Below, piece after piece: positions 61,888 to 64,000 of a stretch of DNA of 64,000 nt (the first letter of the stretch is position 1; each line of letters opens with the position of its first letter). Source of the stretch: Gemmatimonadales bacterium (GTDB taxonomy: Bacteria > Gemmatimonadota > Gemmatimonadetes > Longimicrobiales > Gaopeijiaceae); NCBI GenBank assembly GCA_007695195.1, contig REEG01000140.1, positions 1 to 64,000 of the forward strand, in the 5' to 3' direction. The notes below the pieces were generated by a model. It did no database searches. It was not told the DNA's origin and saw only the letters and a list, made by a program, of their open reading frames with translations. The position numbers were made by a program, and so were the translations under genes.

Positions 61888-61916
61888 TTGACTTTACACC
61901 CTCTCCGGAATAGGTT
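61888..61916 (+). promoter_or_regulatory. Promoter for the response regulator-manC unit
   Basis: Plus-strand TTGACT (61888-61893) and TAGGTT (61911-61916) are 17 bases apart. It points away from the lipoprotein promoter, with the -35 boxes only about 23 bases apart. Confidence 0.7.
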
Positions 61917-62003
61917 CCCGCCGGCTCGCCGGGAGTGGCGGCTGCCCGTGGGATCCTTGTCCATCGGGCTGTGCCCATGGATCCAGCTCGGGGCGGAGGC
62001 CTC

Positions 62004-62405
62004 ATGACCCAACGAATGCTGCGACCGGCCGGTTCGCTCCGCCTCCTGGTGGCCGAGGACGAGCCCCACATCCGGCGCATCCTGGTGACGCTCCTGGAGG
62101 CGTCGGGGTTTCAGCTCACCGTGGCTCACGACGGGCTCGCAGCCCAGGCGGAGCTCGAGGGTCCGGACGAATTCGACCTCGCTCTTCTCGACCTGCTCAT
62201 GCCCGGCCGCACCGGACTGGAAGTCCTCAAGACGGCGCGGAGCCTTCCCCATCGGCGAGACCTCCCGGTCATCATCCTCACCGCCAAGGGACAGGACGTG
62301 GACCGGAGACGGGCATTCGATCTCGGGGCCGACGACTTCATCACCAAACCGTTCAGCCCCAAGAAGCTCCTGGGGCGGGTGGACGAGCTCCTGGCTGATC
62401 GCTGA
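62004..62405 (+). CDS. Stand-alone response regulator receiver
   Basis: A 133-residue protein that is only a CheY-like receiver. The acidic pocket is AEDE (Glu 18, Asp 19), the phosphoacceptor Asp 63 in LLDLLMPGRTG, and the later LTAKGQD and KPFSPKKL supply the Thr/Ala and Lys positions. With no output domain it must act through protein contacts or a phosphorelay. GGAGG lies five bases before ATG 62004; the frame to 61935 lacks homology. The nearby orphan kinase at 58688 is its best partner. It overlaps manC by one base. Confidence 0.92.
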   Translation: MTQRMLRPAGSLRLLVAEDEPHIRRILVTLLEASGFQLTVAHDGLAAQAELEGPDEFDLALLDLLMPGRTGLEVLKTARSLPHRRDLPVIILTAKGQDVDRRRAFDLGADDFITKPFSPKKLLGRVDELLADR

Positions 62406-63529
62406 TGCCCCCGTCGAAGGAGCCCCACAACCCACCGGGTGACCCAGCGGAGGCCTTGCCCCCACCCTTGGCCCGCCCCCCCAACCTCCACGCGGTCATC
62501 CTCGCCGGAGGGATCGGATCTCGCTTCTGGCCTGCCAGCACTCCTGAGCGACCCAAGCAACTCCTCCCCCTGGCCTCGCCTCGCCCGCTCATCCGGGACA
62601 CGGTGGATCGGGCCCTGGGTCTAGTCCAGGAGCACCGCCTTCATCTCCTGGCTGGAGCGCACCTCACGGCGCCCCTGGCGGCGGCACTCCAGGAGGCCGG
62701 TGGCGCTGCCTCCTTCTGGGTTGAACCGAGAGCCAGGGGGACGGGCCCGGTGCTGACCTGGGCCGCGCACCGCATCGCCCGGAGTGATCCCGACGGTGTG
62801 ATGATCTCCCTGCACTCCGATCACTTCATCGACCCCGAGGCCGCCTTCCACGCTACGGTGCGGCGGGCGGTGGAGGTGGCCCAGGGCGAGGACCTGCTCC
62901 TCACCGTGGCCATCCCGCCGGACCGACCGGAGACAGGATACGGATACCTGCGACCCGGAGACCCGATTCCGGGAGACGCCGGCCCCTCGGCCTGGCGTGT
63001 CGGATCCTTCGTGGAGAAGCCCGACCGCGATACGGCCGAGGCCTACCTCCAGCGAGGCTACTTCTGGAACAGCGGCATCTTCGTTTGGAGCGTGAGGCGG
63101 TTTCTTGCCGAGGTGCGGCTGCACGCCCCGGAGATCGCCACGCACCTTCCCCTCCTGGACCGGGGCCAGGACGAACGGTTCTTCGAGCGGGTCACCCACA
63201 TCTCGGTGGATGAGGCCGTGCTTGAACGGAGCGGCCGGGTCGCGGCGGTGGAAGCCCGCTTCCGCTGGGACGATGTGGGGACATGGGACGCGCTGGCTCG
63301 GACCCGCCAGGGGGATGGCAGGGGGAATGTGGTGGAGGGACGAGGGTCGGTGGTGGCTGGACAGGGGAATGTGGTGTGGGCCGAAGAGGGATCGGTGGTC
63401 CTCTTCGGGGTGGATGATCTCGTGGTGGTCCGGAGTGGCGGGATCACCCTGGTGACCCGCCGGGATCGGGCCGGCGAACTGAAGAGGCTCCTGGAGTCCC
63501 TTCCTCCCGGACTCCGCGACCCGTCTTAA
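62405..63529 (+). CDS. manC: Mannose-1-phosphate guanylyltransferase
   Basis: A 374-residue nucleotidyltransferase making GDP-mannose from GTP and mannose-1-phosphate for polysaccharide and glycan synthesis. The nucleotide-binding LAGGIGSRFWPASTPERPKQLLPL (key residues GG, GSR, PKQ) and the later FVEKPDRDTAEAYLQRGYFWNSGIFVW are diagnostic. The first 25 residues are Pro-rich. The C-terminal region is beta-helical with VVEGRGSVVAGQGNVVWAEEGS-type repeats. Length is shorter than bifunctional ManC-PMI, so it is the single-activity form. The next gene starts 18 bases downstream. Confidence 0.93.
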   Translation: MPPSKEPHNPPGDPAEALPPPLARPPNLHAVILAGGIGSRFWPASTPERPKQLLPLASPRPLIRDTVDRALGLVQEHRLHLLAGAHLTAPLAAALQEAGGAASFWVEPRARGTGPVLTWAAHRIARSDPDGVMISLHSDHFIDPEAAFHATVRRAVEVAQGEDLLLTVAIPPDRPETGYGYLRPGDPIPGDAGPSAWRVGSFVEKPDRDTAEAYLQRGYFWNSGIFVWSVRRFLAEVRLHAPEIATHLPLLDRGQDERFFERVTHISVDEAVLERSGRVAAVEARFRWDDVGTWDALARTRQGDGRGNVVEGRGSVVAGQGNVVWAEEGSVVLFGVDDLVVVRSGGITLVTRRDRAGELKRLLESLPPGLRDPS

Positions 63530-63547
63530 CGGGACGACACCTGACCC

Positions 63548-64000
63548 ATGCGATCCCTCTTCCTCTTCGACGACCGGGTGGCTCGAAGCTGGCACCCGTT
63601 TTCCACCACCCGACCGGTGGCCGAACTCCTCTTCGGAGCCCTTCTGCTTCGGGAACGGATTGAACGGGCCGTGGGTCTCCCGGCGCGGGCCATCCTGGGA
63701 TGCCCTGAACTCCAGGGATTTTCCGAGCCCGGAGCCCCCCCGGTTTTCGGTGCCCGGGCGACCTACGGACCATCGGGAGATGAGTCACTGATTCTACTCA
63801 GTCGATGGATCCCGCCGCTGGGATCGGCGCTTCCGCTTCCAGCCGCCGCCCCCCCGACCGGTCTGCGCCTGGCCTGTGAAGGCACGCCGGTGGGATGGCT
63901 CCTGCCGGCGGGCCGGTCCCTTCCCTCGGGCGACGCCTTCGCCCTGGGGGCAGGGGACACCGGGGGGGAACCCGAAGTGGGGGCAGAGATGGAGATACCC
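63548..64000 (+). CDS. Putative sugar nucleotidyltransferase, N-terminal part (cut by the window)
   Basis: The ATG at 63548 opens a frame that stays open to the end of the window (151 codons). It reads MRSLFLFDDRVARSWHPFST and TTRPVAELLFGALLLRERIE, a pattern I recognise from a family of putative GlmU-like sugar nucleotidyltransferases, with FDD and TRP as recurrent signatures. The gene follows manC closely, so a role in activating a sugar for cell-surface polysaccharide is a fair inference. The missing C-terminal part should hold a left-handed helix if the assignment is right. Confidence 0.75.
   Translation, partial: MRSLFLFDDRVARSWHPFSTTRPVAELLFGALLLRERIERAVGLPARAILGCPELQGFSEPGAPPVFGARATYGPSGDESLILLSRWIPPLGSALPLPAAAPPTGLRLACEGTPVGWLLPAGRSLPSGDAFALGAGDTGGEPEVGAEMEIP

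Overview
The window is a high-GC bacterial chromosome segment with short intergenic gaps. Gene content and order (rimP-nusA-ylxQ-infB-ylxP-rbfA-truB-ribF, then rpsO-pnp-M16 protease-ald-dut, then mreBCD-mrdA-rodA-accD-folC-hisS-proS-lysA-guaA) and the many secreted or lipoprotein hypotheticals suggest a Gram-negative, heterotrophic member of the Gemmatimonadota. That assignment is inference from gene style and order; there is no rRNA gene in the window to test it. I found no tRNA, rRNA, CRISPR array, prophage or intact IS element.

Layout. 1-11.4 kb is an accessory region: a partial membrane gene, an unrecognised membrane protein, a THUMP RNA methyltransferase, a GNAT acetyltransferase, an SLC12-like cation-chloride transporter, an alpha/beta hydrolase, a double universal-stress protein and a SulP anion transporter. 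It is bracketed by two related MITE-like repeats in opposite orientation (about 1.3 and 11.0 kb), each followed by the same AT-rich palindrome. 11.6-20.4 kb carries envelope and secreted proteins: a DUF1328 micro-protein, lipoproteins, two coupled secreted paralogues built from one repeated domain, a ketopantoate-reductase-like enzyme, an M48 protease, an M14 peptidase and a barrel-like protein.

20.5-50.3 kb is a long minus-strand housekeeping block. Reading in the direction of transcription it starts with murA, then the rimP-to-ribF translation and transcription operon behind an attenuator-like leader, then rpsO-pnp with their own promoter and terminator, then M16-ald-dut. A strong promoter follows in front of mreB, driving cell-shape genes (mreBCD, mrdA, rodA) and, apparently on the same transcript, accD, folC, hisS, a small membrane protein, proS, lysA and guaA. 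Many neighbours overlap by 4 bases, which implies translational coupling.

50.5-52.7 kb (plus strand) is a small envelope cluster: DUF948, YtxH-like and zinc-dependent phospholipase C-like proteins. 52.8-61.8 kb (minus) carries a lipoprotein, serS, a histidine kinase, pcrA and gatCAB, probably read from a consensus promoter. A second consensus promoter points the other way and drives a stand-alone response regulator, manC and the start of a sugar nucleotidyltransferase that runs off the window.

The most notable observations are the paired repeats and palindromes, the four-fold repeated secreted domain, a MurA with Asp in place of the fosfomycin-target Cys, the attenuator in front of rimP-nusA, and a YlxQ gene with no ordinary start codon for its N-terminus.
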